From Azolla caroliniana (Eukaryota > Polypodiophyta): DNA of 64,000 nucleotides. Shown here one piece after another: positions 20,101-31,300 of this stretch. The translations under genes were made by a program, and so were the position numbers. Location of the stretch: assembly GCA_043228905.1 (NCBI GenBank), contig JBHGNT010000001.1, positions 25,668,001 to 25,732,000 of the forward strand, in the 5' to 3' direction. Position 1 is the first letter of the stretch, and each line of letters starts with the position of its first letter. Below the pieces are notes generated by a model, which made no database searches, was not told where the DNA came from, and was given only the letters and a program-made list of their open reading frames with translations.

Positions 20101-20620
20101 GACGGAGCTCATGTTCGGCCAGAAGCCGATCATGCCGATAGAACGGGCTATCTCCTCGTGGGCAACGGTCGACTGGAGGGACGAGATGAGCCGGGAGGAG
20201 TTGTTGGCCGCGCGCATACGACAGCTCGAGCGGAGACCGGAGGACGTGGAACTGGCTGCGGAGAAGCTCCGGGTGGCGAGGAAAAAGAACAAAGCCAGGT
20301 TCGACCGAACGCACCGGCTCCGACCGAAGAAAATCGAAGAAGGTGACTGGGTGCTCGTCTACGACAGCAGCCTCGACAACCAGCACCGAGCTACACGGAA
20401 GTTCGCACGAAGGTGGTTCGGGCCTTACGTGGTACGGAGCGCCAATGACAACGGGACGTATCACCTGGCGGAACTCGACGGCACGAGAATGGCGATACCG
20501 GTTGCAGGGAAGCGGATCAAGGCGTTCAAGAAGCGACACGACGACGAGCCAGACCCGGCTCTCCTGGTCAGCAGTGACGAACGATCCGAAAACGAGGAAG
20601 AACCGACGGGCGAGGAATGA
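17138..20620 (+). CDS. pol: Pol polyprotein of A-e (RT, RNase H, integrase)
   Basis: The pol frame is open from the frameshift site to TGA at 20618-20620 (1160 codons); there is no ATG near its start, so frameshift expression is likely. RT: LKPIPVPRAHIPKLMELL, WFTVPKKNGSLRFIQDLQ, GDLYSGYDQFQLAVESRD, catalytic FLDD at about residues 385-388. RNase H: VDTSPTGIGW (about 552), KRELWG, ETDCMLIL, SGKDNAMADMLSR. Integrase: H2C2 finger (YHDSPWAGHRGTW, TTCESC), then Asp in KWMVDLVTMP, Asp in VADRGEL and Glu in GKVERGHG as the catalytic triad. It ends with a DWVLVYDSSLDNQHRATRKF segment and an acidic tail; no chromodomain. The frame replicates and inserts the element; all catalytic residues are present. 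Confidence 0.93.
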   Translation, partial: LERTAKAWGRDSPDAPGKPHICTIKPCTIGRKFCFSDSGACTLVGIAGREKTKTEGRLRACGVLGPDEEINGAVEAVSLDDTLGMLGRVVEEDLIEDRAIPVCSEEMYEVIADFGRGLESERTARVSTKYKTVDRKVRPVAAPLPEGSESRIKGVASDPSLRDPACIGHTFTNETLRELKIGGGGFLLPVEEDRFRRMLGRRGKAFTFSPEEIGCVDPTIVEPMVIFTVPHVPWNLKPIPVPRAHIPKLMELLKQKVDMGILEPSSAPYSNRWFTVPKKNGSLRFIQDLQPVNRVTIRNAGIGPTIDEFAEAFAGRSIYSVGDLYSGYDQFQLAVESRDITTMRTPLGLVRMCTLPQGGTNSVAHMVNAMNKVLRDCIPDITMPFLDDIPIKGCPVEEKDETIGPDGCRRFVVTHIDDCEKVLQRLEDARLTFSGEKSAFGQSEIMVVGHLCGPYGRRPSPAKIEAIFAMKPDCSSVTEVRRFLGACAFYHIWIPHYAHVAEPLYGLLKKGRRFEWLDKHTESVRKLKEALSAAPALRKAVSRKGTPVYITVDTSPTGIGWVVNQEDEDGNRFPIRFGAKVLSERQRGYAQVKRELWGIVSAVKADKDYLIGTEVIIETDCMLILDMISGCATPDLAMLRWIAYIKSLDPEIRHISGKDNAMADMLSRARFDDEGGMVSEDEDVGVDFFETAYVTTDGTSTPALNDFDASKYDGEWLQIGGFLKTMTPDASWTKDEANRIRKKAYRFFLRDGYLWKHPKKKDGAPLRVVAMKEEQEELLTAYHDSPWAGHRGTWATFEKLKGKYWWPGQYRDVHRFVTTCESCQMHSIVRHRDELHPTYPPTIHFKWMVDLVTMPMGVGQMRYLVLAREDLTNQVEGRALPNKTTAAVCRFLIEDVICRYGCVGKIVADRGELDAEEAAELFGRLGVKLSLTTAYNPEANGKVERGHGPIVKALVRACGGRVGDWPRLLPYALWADRTTHSSVTGYMPTELMFGQKPIMPIERAISSWATVDWRDEMSREELLAARIRQLERRPEDVELAAEKLRVARKKNKARFDRTHRLRPKKIEEGDWVLVYDSSLDNQHRATRKFARRWFGPYVVRSANDNGTYHLAELDGTRMAIPVAGKRIKAFKKRHDDEPDPALLVSSDERSENEEEPTGEE

Positions 20621-20678
20621 AGACGGGCCGGTTTTCTCCGTCCCAACTTTCTTGGCGCATACCGGAGGATGCGCGGTT

Positions 20679-20691
20679 AGGTGGGGGCGGA
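20679..20691 (+). other. Polypurine tract of A-e
   Basis: AGGTGGGGGCGGA directly precedes the 3' LTR and would prime plus-strand DNA. The same tract, and the CATACCGGAGGATGCGCGG stretch just before it, recurs before the 3' LTRs of A-f, A-g and, diverged, A-d and D-2. Confidence 0.85.
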
Positions 20692-21484
20692 TGTCGTGAA
20701 GAAAACCGTCCATAAGCGGAATCGGCTGACCAAGGCGTGGGAACCGGTTCCTCACGCGCGCACGCTCCAAGTCGAACATAGAAGCGAGTTAGGAGGATAT
20801 TCGGAGGAACGGGCCCTAACACGAGTGGAGACAAAGACCGCGCGAACAGTCTTTTCGGTCGCGCGCGCGAGCTAAGGGACGGCACGAGTCGGCGGCGTAA
20901 CTACGCGTATGCGTGAAGAACGGAGTGGATCCCTGTTCGAAAGGGACAGGGGATAAAGCTGACATGACGGCCTGCTCGTCGAGATATATAAGGAACAGGA
21001 AAGAGCTGTAAAAGGATATCGCGCAGAGAGGAGGAAGTGCTGTCGGACCGTTTCTGGACGCTTCACTCTCTGTTTCCTTCCTTCTTGAGCTCCATAGCTT
21101 TCTGTGCAGAGTTCCGAGGAGGCTCGCGCTGTTTCGAGGAACGCCCGAGTGCTTCCGGCAGCACCTCCGACCTGCTACCCCCCCTTTGTGCGTTGAAGCG
21201 AACAGGCTTCGGCATCTGTTCGCCGGCCTGTTCGGTTGCGACCAACCTGTGCCCCATCGGGGGTTGTAGTCGTGCTAGCCATTTTTCTTAATATACATAT
21301 TTAGTCATTCGCATCTGTCTGTGCCGGTGTCTGTTCGCGTTCTCCGTGCTGAAGGGCCGTGTCCCTGTGTATCCCCGGTCCTGCGTAGCCGGTTCTCCCT
21401 CTTTCTCCTCCCTCGCTTGCTCTTTGGTTCGAGGCCCCCGCGGTCCCGCCTCGTTTCCACACGCACTTGCGTAATACCTTGACA
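20692..21484 (+). repeat. 3' LTR of A-e (793 bp)
   Basis: It has the same length as the 5' LTR. Differences seen are A/T at offset about 36, C/T near 14412/20926, and T/C near 14805/21319. It is followed by ACGT and the resumed B-1 leader. Confidence 0.95.
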
Positions 21485-22540
21485 ACGTGATTATATCGAA
21501 AGTTGTCCTTGTCGGGAAAAGGATGTTGGTGGCCGTCCTCACATTTTTGTGAGAATGGCATTGTCACCATCCCTTTTTCAACAATTTTTTATTGTTGATA
21601 ACCCCGTTGATGACCTGGATTTCGTTACGTAAAGAAACGCCAATAGCCATAATGATGTTGAGTACGTAGGGCTTGACCCACTTCAAGTGAAGTCGCTCCA
21701 ATGACGCACGTATCCAACATCCCTCCCTCGTTACATGGATACGATGCCACCATGAGCTCGTTCTTACGGGAGGCATTCGTAATGACGTGACCATGTGATG
21801 GCCCACGTGAGCCTACTACGAAACGAGGGCTCATTTGGCTTGACCATTAGGTTGCACTTTGGCGTATGCCATCATAATTACGAGACTTGAGGTTAGGTAA
21901 CCTACCAACATAGTTTTGGTAAATGAGGGCGAAATAAGGACCCTTGACATATATGTTCTTTTAAAAAAAACATATATGATCAATTGTCTCGCATATCTCT
22001 TATACCCATCAAACATTAAGCATTCAAGAAGAGCAACTTACTTGGTTGGCTCAAGTGTTTAATGTATTTGTTCTCGAGGTCTCGAGTTCAAATATGACCA
22101 AGACCATACAACATCCTTGATACATATGACTATAACACATGTTTAGACTTAAGGTCTAAGTGCACCTCGGGGTCCTCGTAATAGGACTTAAAGAGCCGAA
22201 ACCACATATGTGGGCACCGAAACATAGTTTATTGTTAACATTTTTTTCGTGTATAAACTATTCATGACGCGAACATACATGGTTGAGCCTCGGGGAGCCA
22301 CCATGAAAAAATCGATATAGAGATCAGGGAAAGACATTTATTTGTCACCCCCATGGTTTTTAAAACACCTTTGTGTTACCATAGTAACCTGATCTTGAAC
22401 CTCATCTCATACGTCTAGAGGGGTATTGACGTGAGATCATGATATCGATTAATGTTTTCCCATAATATGTTTACATCACGACATGATGTTATGACTATCT
22501 CTCTGACCTTATCCTATTTCTTTTCCAGAAATAATCTTTA
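21485..22540 (+). other. B-1 untranslated leader, second part
   Basis: About 1.05 kb with no plausible gene. A weak tRNA-like pair of boxes lies at 22047-22057 (TGGCTCAAGTG) and 22085-22095 (AGTTCAAATAT). The long leader before gag is unusual in length, even allowing for the 0.6 kb before A-e. Confidence 0.55.
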
Positions 22541-23518
22541 ATGGCTCAAATTAACGACCCGATGTCATCCGCTCAAGCGGAAGGAACTCAAGGGAATCCT
22601 CCTGGACAAATGTCCATTGAGATGTATTTGGCACAAATAACCCAATACCTTAGTTTCACCGCTCAACAGATGACCGAACTTCGGCAATCTCAGAGTGCTC
22701 TTGAGGCACGTGTCATTAGTCTACAACGTGAGACTAATAGACCTGATGAGCGACAAGGTGAACCATCATTTGTCGTTAAGCCATTTACCGGAGACAAAAA
22801 GGAAAGAACCGAAGAAGCAATCTACACATGGTTGGGACGATGGGAGTCTCATTTTGAGCTCTATCCCACGCCAGATAGTACGAAGATTGCATATGTCGGC
22901 CGAGAACTCGGGGGTAAGGTCGCCGCCTGGTGGCGTGGGCTCCGTACTATGGGGAAATTGCCCAATACCTGGACAGATTTTGTCACGGTTTTTAAGGGCC
23001 AATTTCTGCAACCTCCCTCTCGAACCGAGGCAGCACAAGCTTTAATGAACCTCTCTAGCAGGAAATTTTCCTCGCTAGAAGACTATGTTCACCATGCTAG
23101 AACCCAAATCCAAAAATCGGGTCTAGAAGGGGACAATTGGTTGATAGCTTGTTTTGTCAATGGCATCCCCAATTCGGACTATCACTGGATAGTGCACGAT
23201 AAGGATCCAAAATCCTTCGAAGAGGCCGTTGAAATAGTTCTTCGCTATCAACGCACTTCGAAGAAGGACCATAACAAACCCAACGAAGCACCCGGGACTA
23301 AGCAGTCGCAATTTGTTGGGAAACGCAAGACACCCAACGAATTCCTGGATCGCGATTGTAAGCGACAACATCCTTTTTGTGTATTCTGCAAAAAGAAGGG
23401 TCATACAAAAGATCAATGTCGAAAGCTCCAACGGAAAGAGCACGACAAGAAAGCTAAAGCTGCAAACCATAAAGGTCAGATTCCTAATGTCCTTCAGGAA
23501 GCTCACACAATTTTGTGA
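22541..23518 (+). CDS. gag: Gag of B-1
   Basis: A 325-codon frame from ATG ([15 protein letters not shown]). The Ty3/gypsy Gag core is at about residues 80-240: [59 protein letters not shown]. One CCHC knuckle, [14 protein letters not shown], is at about residues 283-296, followed by a lysine-rich end. It binds and packages element RNA in cytoplasmic particles. The stop overlaps the start of the pol frame, which lies in -1. No internal stop is visible, so the reading frame itself is intact although pol is not. Confidence 0.9.
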   Translation: MAQINDPMSSAQAEGTQGNPPGQMSIEMYLAQITQYLSFTAQQMTELRQSQSALEARVISLQRETNRPDERQGEPSFVVKPFTGDKKERTEEAIYTWLGRWESHFELYPTPDSTKIAYVGRELGGKVAAWWRGLRTMGKLPNTWTDFVTVFKGQFLQPPSRTEAAQALMNLSSRKFSSLEDYVHHARTQIQKSGLEGDNWLIACFVNGIPNSDYHWIVHDKDPKSFEEAVEIVLRYQRTSKKDHNKPNEAPGTKQSQFVGKRKTPNEFLDRDCKRQHPFCVFCKKKGHTKDQCRKLQRKEHDKKAKAANHKGQIPNVLQEAHTIL

Positions 23519-26500
23519 ATGATCGTTTGGTTCAGATATGGGGAATCCAACCCACCGTAAGTGATCACACCTACACGGTGCACTTGGCTGATGGAAGAGT
23601 ACAATACATCAACGGGGCGATTGATTCATTAGGAATTTCTATTGATACTTATATAGAGGAAGTAGACTTCCATGTAATGAATCTTTGTACCACCGATGTA
23701 ATACTAGGTTATCCCTGGTTTTATAATAAAAACTCTTCTTTATTTATTGATTGGGTTCATCATTCCATTTCTTTTGTACTGAACGATTGTACGCATTTTA
23801 TTCAATGTGTAAAAAAACAATCCCTCTCGATTGTTTCCTCGTGTCCATCAATATCCGAGTTGTCTTGTTCTACATTATTTTATTGTGTACTTGATCCGGA
23901 CATTCACATTTACAATATCGATAATGTCCCGGTTCAATTAACATATTTTGAACAACAACAACTTGATGAAATCTTAAATGATTTTCATGATGTTTTTCCG
24001 AGTGAACTACCTGATGGGTTACCTCCTAAACGTAATATAGACCATCGTATAGATATTGTACCTGGTGTTGCACCAATAAGTATACCTCCGTATCGCTTAA
24101 GTCGATCCGAAGAAGATGAGGTATCTAAGCAACTCAAGGACTATTTACGAATGGGTTATATACGTTATAGTAAATCTCCATGGGGTGCACCAGTTCTCTT
24201 GGTTAAAAAGAAAGAGGGCACATGGCGTATGTGTATTAATTACCGACGCTTGAATAAAGTGACGATCAAGAATTCGTACCCATTGCCCCGAGCTGACGAT
24301 CTAATTGACCGTCTCCAAGGAGCTCGGTATTTTACGAAACTTGATCTCCGTACTGGCTACCATCAAATACGAATAAGTGAGGACAATGTTCCTAAAACGG
24401 CATTTCGTATGCGCTATGGCCATTACGAGTTTTTGGTTATACCTTTTGGTCTAACCAATGCTCCGGCTGCTTTTCAACAAGAAATGAATGACATTTTCCG
24501 AGAACAACTTGGAAAATTTGTCGTTATTTTCTTGGATGATATTTTAGTTTATAGCCATACATTACAAGAACATGTTAGACATGTCCGCCTTGTTTTACAA
24601 ACATTTCGTGACAAACAGTTTTATGCGAAGATCTCAAAATGTGAGTTCTTCAAGAAATCAATTACTTATCTAGGACATCTCATAACCGAACGAGGAGTTG
24701 AAATTGATCCTTCTCGCAATGAGAAAATCAAGCTTTGGCCCACTCTTTGGAATATTCGAGATGTTCGATCATTCCTTGGTTTTGTCGGGTTTTTGCGAAA
24801 GTCTCTTCGTAATTACTCCCAATTGACGACGTCGTTTACTGATCTTTTAAAAGGTCAAACACGTAAGTCTACAAAACCTATTGTGTGGAATGCTACACTA
24901 GACCTCGCCTTTAAGGAACTCAAGGACCTGGTTTGCAAGGCTCCTTCACTTCTTTTACCTGATCCTTCAAAACCTTTTGAGGTTGAAACCAATGCAAGCG
25001 ATTATGCTATAGGTGTTGTCTTGTATCAAGATGGTAAACCAATAGCATTCGAGAGTAAGAAACTGGATTCTGCTCAATGTCGGTATACCGTTCAAGAAAA
25101 GGAATTATTTGCAGTTATACATGCGCTCAAAACATGGCGTCATTATCTTTATGGAAATCGCTTTGTGGTAACTACGGACCACGAGTCCTTGAAATATTTT
25201 TGTGACCAACAAGACCTGAAAGGTCGTAAGGCACGATGGGCTGATCTCATCCAGGACTTTGATTTTTCCATACGATATCGTAAAGGTTCCATGAACACTG
25301 TCGCTGATGCACTAAGTCGCATCCGTGAAGTTAACATGCTTAGCTTCACTGAAATAACATCAAATCTTTATGATCACCTTCGAGGAAAGTATCTTGATGA
25401 CAGTTATTTTGCAAAGTACTGGGCAAGAGTTGAGTCTGGAACAGACACCACCACATCCTCGAAGGAATACTTCCACATTGCTAACGGTTTGCTCTACCGT
25501 AATGGGAAGGTTTGTGTTCCAGATTTACCCGAGGTCAAAAAGAGGATTCTTTTTTAATACCATGATGCACCCTCAGCAGGGCACCCTGGAATACATCGTA
25601 CACTCGTTCTTATCTCCACTCAATTTTATTGGCCTGACATACATAGCTATGTGACTAAATGTCACCAGTGTCAGGTTAACAAAGCCGAGCGACTTAAAGC
25701 CACAGGACTTTTACATCCCTTGGACATTCCCAATAATAAGTCGGAAAGTATATCCATGGATTTTATTGTTAGCCTTCCTCGCACCCAAAAAGGTCATGAT
25801 GCCATCTGGGTTGTCGTTGATCGACTAACTAAAATGGCCAGATTTATTGCTACTAAAACCACGGTAACAACTCCTGAATTGGCTTACCAATTCGTTGACG
25901 AATTGTTTCGTTTTTATGGGTTACCGATGGATATCGTGAGTGATCGAGATCCAAAGTTTACTGGTGACTTCTGGACGCAAGTCTTTAAGAAGTTAGAAAC
26001 TACGTTGAGCATGAGCTCCACGGATCATCCTCAATCCGATGGACAGACAGAACGAGTAAATCAAATTATTGAGGACATGCTTCGAGCATACGTTGGTGCA
26101 AAACCAACAAAATGGCAACGTTATCTCCCAATTTTGGAGTTGCTTATAACAGCTCCAAGCATACGTCGACGGGATATAGTCATTTTATGTTGATGTATGG
26201 TTTTCAGCCACGAGCCCCGATTGATGTTAATATACATCATGATGAGTTATGAAGTACGCAAAACTTTCTTCGGGATATGCAAAATATGTTGCATATTGCA
26301 CGAGATAATATAAAAATAGCTCAAGATAGAGCGCGTTTTTATGCCGATCATCATAGGCAACCTCGTGTATTCAACCCTGGACAGAAGGTATTTTTACGTG
26401 TACCTCACAATTCTAAGACATTGTCTATGGGTAAGTGCGCTAAGTTAGCCCCACGGTTTTGTGGACCTTTTACAGTCCTCAAACGCATTGGGTCATCAGC

Positions 26501-26837
26501 CTATCGTCTCGCTCTTCCCGATGGTGTTGGAATTCATCCAGTCTTCCATGTGAGTCGTCTAAAAGAACTTCTAGGTTCTGGCGACAATACAGTTACAACT
26601 GAAACTCTGGTTACTTCTGAAGAATTATTTTCTAAACCACATGTACCAGAAAGAATTCTCGATGTTAAAACAAAAAAATTACGTACTAAAGAAATCCGAC
26701 AATTTAAAATAAAATGGATGGATAAATCAATAAAAGATGCCACATGGGAATGCGAAAATACTCTCAGAACTAATTTCCCTAACTTTCCATTGCAAGAGGG
26801 CAATGTTTTAAAGAGGGGGAGTATGTTATGGGCATGA
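23515..26837 (+). pseudogene. pol: Pol of B-1 (protease, RT, RNase H, integrase, chromodomain), broken
   Basis: The frame overlaps the gag stop in -1. The protease entry reads [14 protein letters not shown] across the junction (from about 23491), so the catalytic Asp position is Pro; the flap-side VILGYPWFY is kept. RT is complete with FLDDILVYS (near 24530). RNase H has [10 protein letters not shown] where an Asp is expected (ETDAS). A TAA at 25555-25557 interrupts before the H2C2 finger, and a frameshift follows near 26145 in integrase. Integrase keeps MDFIVSLP, SDRDPKFTGDFW and TERVNQIIEDML. The end has a chromodomain-like PERILDVKTKKLR...WMDKSIKDATWECE. At least four lesions make it inactive. 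Confidence 0.9.
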
Positions 26838-27278
26838 CCATTTAATATCCCGTGGTGAGAATTTACCGTAGTATTCTATACACGTGGATAAGTGTGAGGG
26901 TTAAATGAGAGTGTAAAGAAGGGGAGGATTACTTTTAATCCTCGGGATTGAGACAACTCATTAGGTCAAGTGTGAACTTGCCTGGGGGCCTTGGGTATCG
27001 CTATAAATAAGAGGCCTAGCTACCCTCATTTGATCATCTTTTGACTACATCGAGACTCTGCTCTTGTGGTGGGTCAACTCTTGTAGCGAGCGCGCCAGCA
27101 CCTGGTACGACTCGACACCACGGCGGTGGTATGGGATGCTGATCGAGGCTCGAGTCCGTCTCGATCCCTTCGCTCAGGGGTGGTCGGGTGGATCGGCACC
27201 CTTCTTTCTCTTTCTCCTTTCTATCTATCATTTGTTTATCCTTATCTTAAGCTTACTTTAGTACTTAGATCTCTAATA
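26809..27278 (+). repeat. PPT and 3' LTR of B-1
   Basis: A purine tract TAAAGAGGGGGAGTA (26809-26823) is followed by the LTR (26824-27278), which starts TGTTATGGGC. The TATA box is at 27002-27009. About 8 differences from the 5' LTR were counted, mostly transitions. Confidence 0.92.
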
Positions 27279-27802
27279 TGGAGTGACCCCATTGAGAAGA
27301 GCACCGGCTTTGTGGAGGCCGCATGCAGAAACTACGAGGCCCTAATCGACGAAAGGCGAGCGGGAAAAATTGGGGGAGCGGGCCCTGCGGGGAGGTATAA
27401 CACCCGAAGCGCGCCCAAAAGGCACGATGCCACTCCGACCGGGTCCCAGGAGAAGGAGAAGGGCAGGATTCCCAGCTTCCGTTTAAGCTCGGAAATCAAG
27501 AAAACAACGAACCTACAGAAGGTTCTAGAGGAGCGAGTTTTCGACAGTCACATAGAACTCACACTTAGGGAATAGCTTGGCATAGCGAGAAGGGAATTCC
27601 ACGACAGCATCGTGGACCTCGTGAAGAGAAAGCGTCTCACGACGGAACCAGAGCCCGAGAAGCCGGTTGAGGTAAGGGCGGCACTCCTCGACGAGATGGC
27701 CGCAGAAGACGGGCTTGCAGAGAGCCACTACGCCAGGCCGCACTGGGCAAGAGCGACTATAGATACCCACGTTCGTATCGAGGGCGTGACGGAACCGGTG
27801 GT
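27279..27802 (+). pseudogene. gag-pr: Gag-protease of A-d, second part
   Basis: The frame resumes with WSDPIEKSTGFVEAACRNYE and runs through HIELTLRE, where a TAG at about 27571 interrupts, then FHDSIVDLVKRKRL and the start of the protease (EPVV). C-2 is inserted here, two codons before the Asp-His-Gly box. Confidence 0.85.
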
Positions 27803-28412
27803 TGTCATGAGATGGCAAGACTCGAACCCACGACCTTATGGTATATGGGTCGAGCTCTTAACCATCACACCATCTATTGTAATTCAAAAGACATTATTTT
27901 CATTTATGTTTTATTATAAGAAAGTAATGTATATTCCAAATTTCTCTGGAACATTTTAGAAGTTTCAGGATTACTCCTGACAACAATATAAAAGAAGGCA
28001 CTAGGCATTATGTCGAACCAAATTGGTTCAAACTGTTAGGAATAGTACTAAAGCAGAGATGGAATTAGTACTAAAAAGAGCAGTACTATTAGAATAGTGT
28101 CATGAGATGGCAAGACTCGAACCCATGCCCTTATGGTATAAGGGTCGAGCTCTTAACCATCACACCATCTATTATAATTCATAAGATATTATTTTCATTT
28201 GTGTTTTATTATAAGAAAGTAATGTATATTCCAGATTTCTCTGGGACATTCTAGAAGTTTCAGGATTACTCCTGACAACACTATAAAAGAAGGCACTAGG
28301 CATTATGTCAAACCAAATTGGTTCAACGCCAGTCTTAAGCCTCTCAGTCGCTTTGTACTTATCTTTTCACATAATATATTAGCTGTTGTCATCATCTTTC
28401 TCTCTCTCTCAT
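27803..28412 (+). repeat. Rearranged 5' LTR region of C-2
   Basis: 27803-28027 is the left part of a C LTR. 28029-28092 is the right end of a C LTR in inverted orientation (AGGAATAGTACTAAAGCAGA is the reverse complement of the normal LTR end). A second LTR starts at 28098 and runs to about 28410, where it joins RT. Both LTR starts carry the antisense tRNA-like segment (about 27809-27880 and 28104-28176). Confidence 0.8.
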
Positions 28413-31221
28413 CACCGTCCCGATGACTGTCCCATCGATTTACAACCAGGAACAGAGCCACCATGGGGACCAATTTACAACTTGTCACCCACCGAGTTAG
28501 AAGTCCTTCAAGCCTACATAGAGGAGAACTTGGCAAACGGGTTCATCCGTCGTTTGAAATCTCCGGCCGGTGCACCCATCTTCTTTGTCAAGAAGAAAGA
28601 TGGCTCACTTCGTCTCATCGTTGATTACCGCGGATTGAATAAGGTCACCATCCGGAATAGGTATGCACTTCCTCTTATATCAAGTCTTTTAGAGTGAGTT
28701 AATGGTGCCAAGTTTTTTACCAAAATCGATCTACGAGGAGCGTATAACCTCGTGCGGATCCGACCGGGAGATGAATGGAAGACCGGCTTTCGCACGCGGT
28801 ATGGGCATTTCGAGTATACTGTTATGCCGTTTGGCCTAACCAATGCACCCGCAGTCTTCCAACACATGGCAAATGATATATTCAGAGACCTCTTGGATAT
28901 CTGTTTGATTTATTAGAAGACCCAGCAAGAGCACGATTCTCATGTACTATTAGTACTAAAGTGACTCCGCGAGAATTGTCTTTATGCCAAGCTAGAAAAA
29001 TGTAGCTTTGACTGCAAGCAAGTGGAATTTCTAGGCTATGTCATCTACTCAAAGGGCATCGCCATGGATCCAGCTAAAGTCCAAACTGTACTAGAGTGGC
29101 AAATTCCACGGTCGGTACGAGATGTACAATGTTTTCTAGGTTTTGCTAACTTCTACCATAAGTTTATACAGGATTACTCGAAGATTATCTTACCCCTCAC
29201 ACAACTTACGAAGAAGGGCCAAGCATTTCTTTGGTCCATTGAAGCAGATATGGCTTTTCGGCATCTTAAGAAAGCCTTTACATCAGCACCGATTCTAGCT
29301 CATGTGGATACTAGCAAACCATTCATCATGGAGGCCGATGCTTCAGATTTCGCCCTCGGTAGCATCCTTTCTCAACAAGGAGATTAAAAAAGAGTTGCAT
29401 CCGGTGGCTTTCCATTCACGCAAATTCGATGTTGCGGAAATCAACTACGAAATACATGACAAGGAGTTATTAGCCATCGTGGATTCATTTGTGCAATGGC
29501 GGCATTTCTTATAGGGCGCTCCACATCAGGTCGTTGTCTTTAGTGATCATAAAAATCTTGCTTATTTCCAGAACGCTCACGTACTAAATCGACGGCAAGC
29601 TCGGTGGGCGCAATTCCTCACGCGTTTCGACTTCAAAATCACATATTGACCGGGGAAGCAGCAAGGAAAAGCAAATGCACTATCACGTCGTTCATATCTT
29701 GCACCTCGTCTTGGTGATCCAACATTTGATAATCAAAAGCAAGTAATCTTGGGACCAACACGATTGCACACAACGCGGATTTTTCACATCCCGATGGATT
29801 CACAGATTACCGATGACATCCGTGCAAACTTGAAGACGGATAGTTTTGCTCAAAACATCTTGGCGCACATTGATACTTCTCGGGCATCCTGTTCTCAGTC
29901 TCAACAACCAGGTATTGACTACCGACAATTCGAATATCATGTTGGTTTGTTATTCTTTAAAAAGCGCGTATATGTCCCCGATTGCTCCTGTCACCTTCAA
30001 ATCGTCCAGCATTGTCACGACACCCATACGGCGGGACATTTCGGTAGTACTAAGACGTTGGAGCTAGTGCAGCGATCTTTCTGGTGGCCCCACATGCGCC
30101 GTTTTGTTGACGACTACGTTCGGACCTGTGATGCTTGCTGCCAAGCAAAGATGCCACGACACCATCCATATGGCTTGTTGGAACCCTTACCGATTCCAAG
30201 TAAGCCGTGGCAATCTATTTGTCTTGATTTTATCACAGATCTGCCGGTCTCGAAGGGGTTCGATTCTATCCTAACCGTCGTCGATCGATATACGAAGATG
30301 GCACATTTTGTGCCGTGTACTAAGGCCATCACTAGCGAGGAAACCGCCACCCTAGTCATGCGTGAGGTATTTCGGCATCATGGCCTCCCAGACAGTATCA
30401 TCAGTGACCGAGGACCGCAATTTGTCTCCAAATTTTGGCAGCATCTCTTCAAGATGCTAAAGGTCTCTTGCAACCTCTCCTCCGGCTACCATCCTCAGAC
30501 TGATGGGCAGGCAGAACGAACAAACCAAACGCTAGAGCAATATCTCCGGTGTTTCCTGAGTTATCAACAGGACGATTGGGCCAAAATTCTCCACTTTGCG
30601 GAGTTTGCGTATAATAATGTTGTTCACTCCTCGACTCGAGTGTCCCCATTCTACGCTTATACCGGTTCTCATCCTCGCTGGTCGGTGATCGACACCCCGG
30701 AGCTACCTACCAATCCTCGTGTCGGGGATCATTTGGAGAGACTACGCAAGATCCAAACAGATCTCTCGACTCATCTTCGTCATGCTCAACAGACATAGAA
30801 GACTTACGTGGATCGTCATCGGCTTCCCTCCTCTTTTGCCATCGGAGATCGAGTATGGCTCTTACGTCGTCACATCAAGACTACTCGACCGTGCGACAAG
30901 TTGGATTATCGACAACTCGGTCCTTTCCTTATTACGGGTAAAGTTAATGATGTCACATTCCACCTTGATCTCCCTTCGCAGCTTCAGATACATCCGGTTT
31001 TCCATTGTTCTCTTCTTGAACCTTATAAATCAAACACCATTCCCGATCGTGTTACACCACCGCCACCCCCGCTGGAGTTGGACGCCGGCCCGGAGTATGA
31101 AGTTGTTGCCATCCTCGATTCCAAACTTATTCGCAACAAACTTTATTATTTGGTCGATTGGGTTGCTTATAGTCCGAGCGAACGCACTTGGGAACCTGTC
31201 GAGCATGTTGCCAATGCTTAG
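28413..31221 (+). pseudogene. pol: Pol of C-2 (RT, RNase H, integrase, chromodomain), many stops
   Basis: RT starts [18 protein letters not shown] and follows the C-1 fragment closely. Where YLDD is expected the sequence reads CLIY then a stop, so the catalytic box is lost by a short deletion near 28915. RNase H ([18 protein letters not shown]-type core), integrase (CLDFITDLP, ISDRGPQFVSKFW, GQAERTNQTLEQYL), IHPVFHCSLLEPY and the chromodomain (YEVVAILDSK, YYLVDWVAY, TWEPVEHV) follow. About eight stops or shifts are scattered. The longest open part is 29749-30798. The product would have been a chromatin-targeted integrase polyprotein. Confidence 0.88.
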
Positions 31222-31300
31222 GATCTGCTTGCTGATTTCCACCGAAAGTATCCGGACAAACCCGGTCCGCAATAAGTGCCGACTCGTTCCACTCGTCGTC

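Larger units (their letters stand above)
14178..21484 (+). mobile_element. Intact family-A element A-e
   Basis: This is a complete 7.3-kb LTR retrotransposon: two 793-bp LTRs differing at about three sites, a full-match PBS, open gag-protease and pol frames, and a PPT abutting the 3' LTR. It is flanked by ACGT (14174-14177 and 21485-21488). It lies in the leader of B-1. It is the only copy in the window that could still be autonomous and is the reference used here for the other A copies. Confidence 0.95.
13085..27278 (+). mobile_element. Family-B chromovirus B-1, carrying A-e
   Basis: LTRs of exactly 455 bp (13085-13539 and 26824-27278) are flanked by perfect TGGAG duplications (13080-13084 and 27279-27283). 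The host Gag frame of A-d resumes after it. Inside are an initiator-Met PBS, a long leader interrupted by A-e, gag (22541-23518), pol and a PPT (26809-26823). The LTRs differ at about 8 sites. A chromodomain-like end and the PBS type place it with plant chromoviruses; I cannot assign the clade. Confidence 0.92.
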
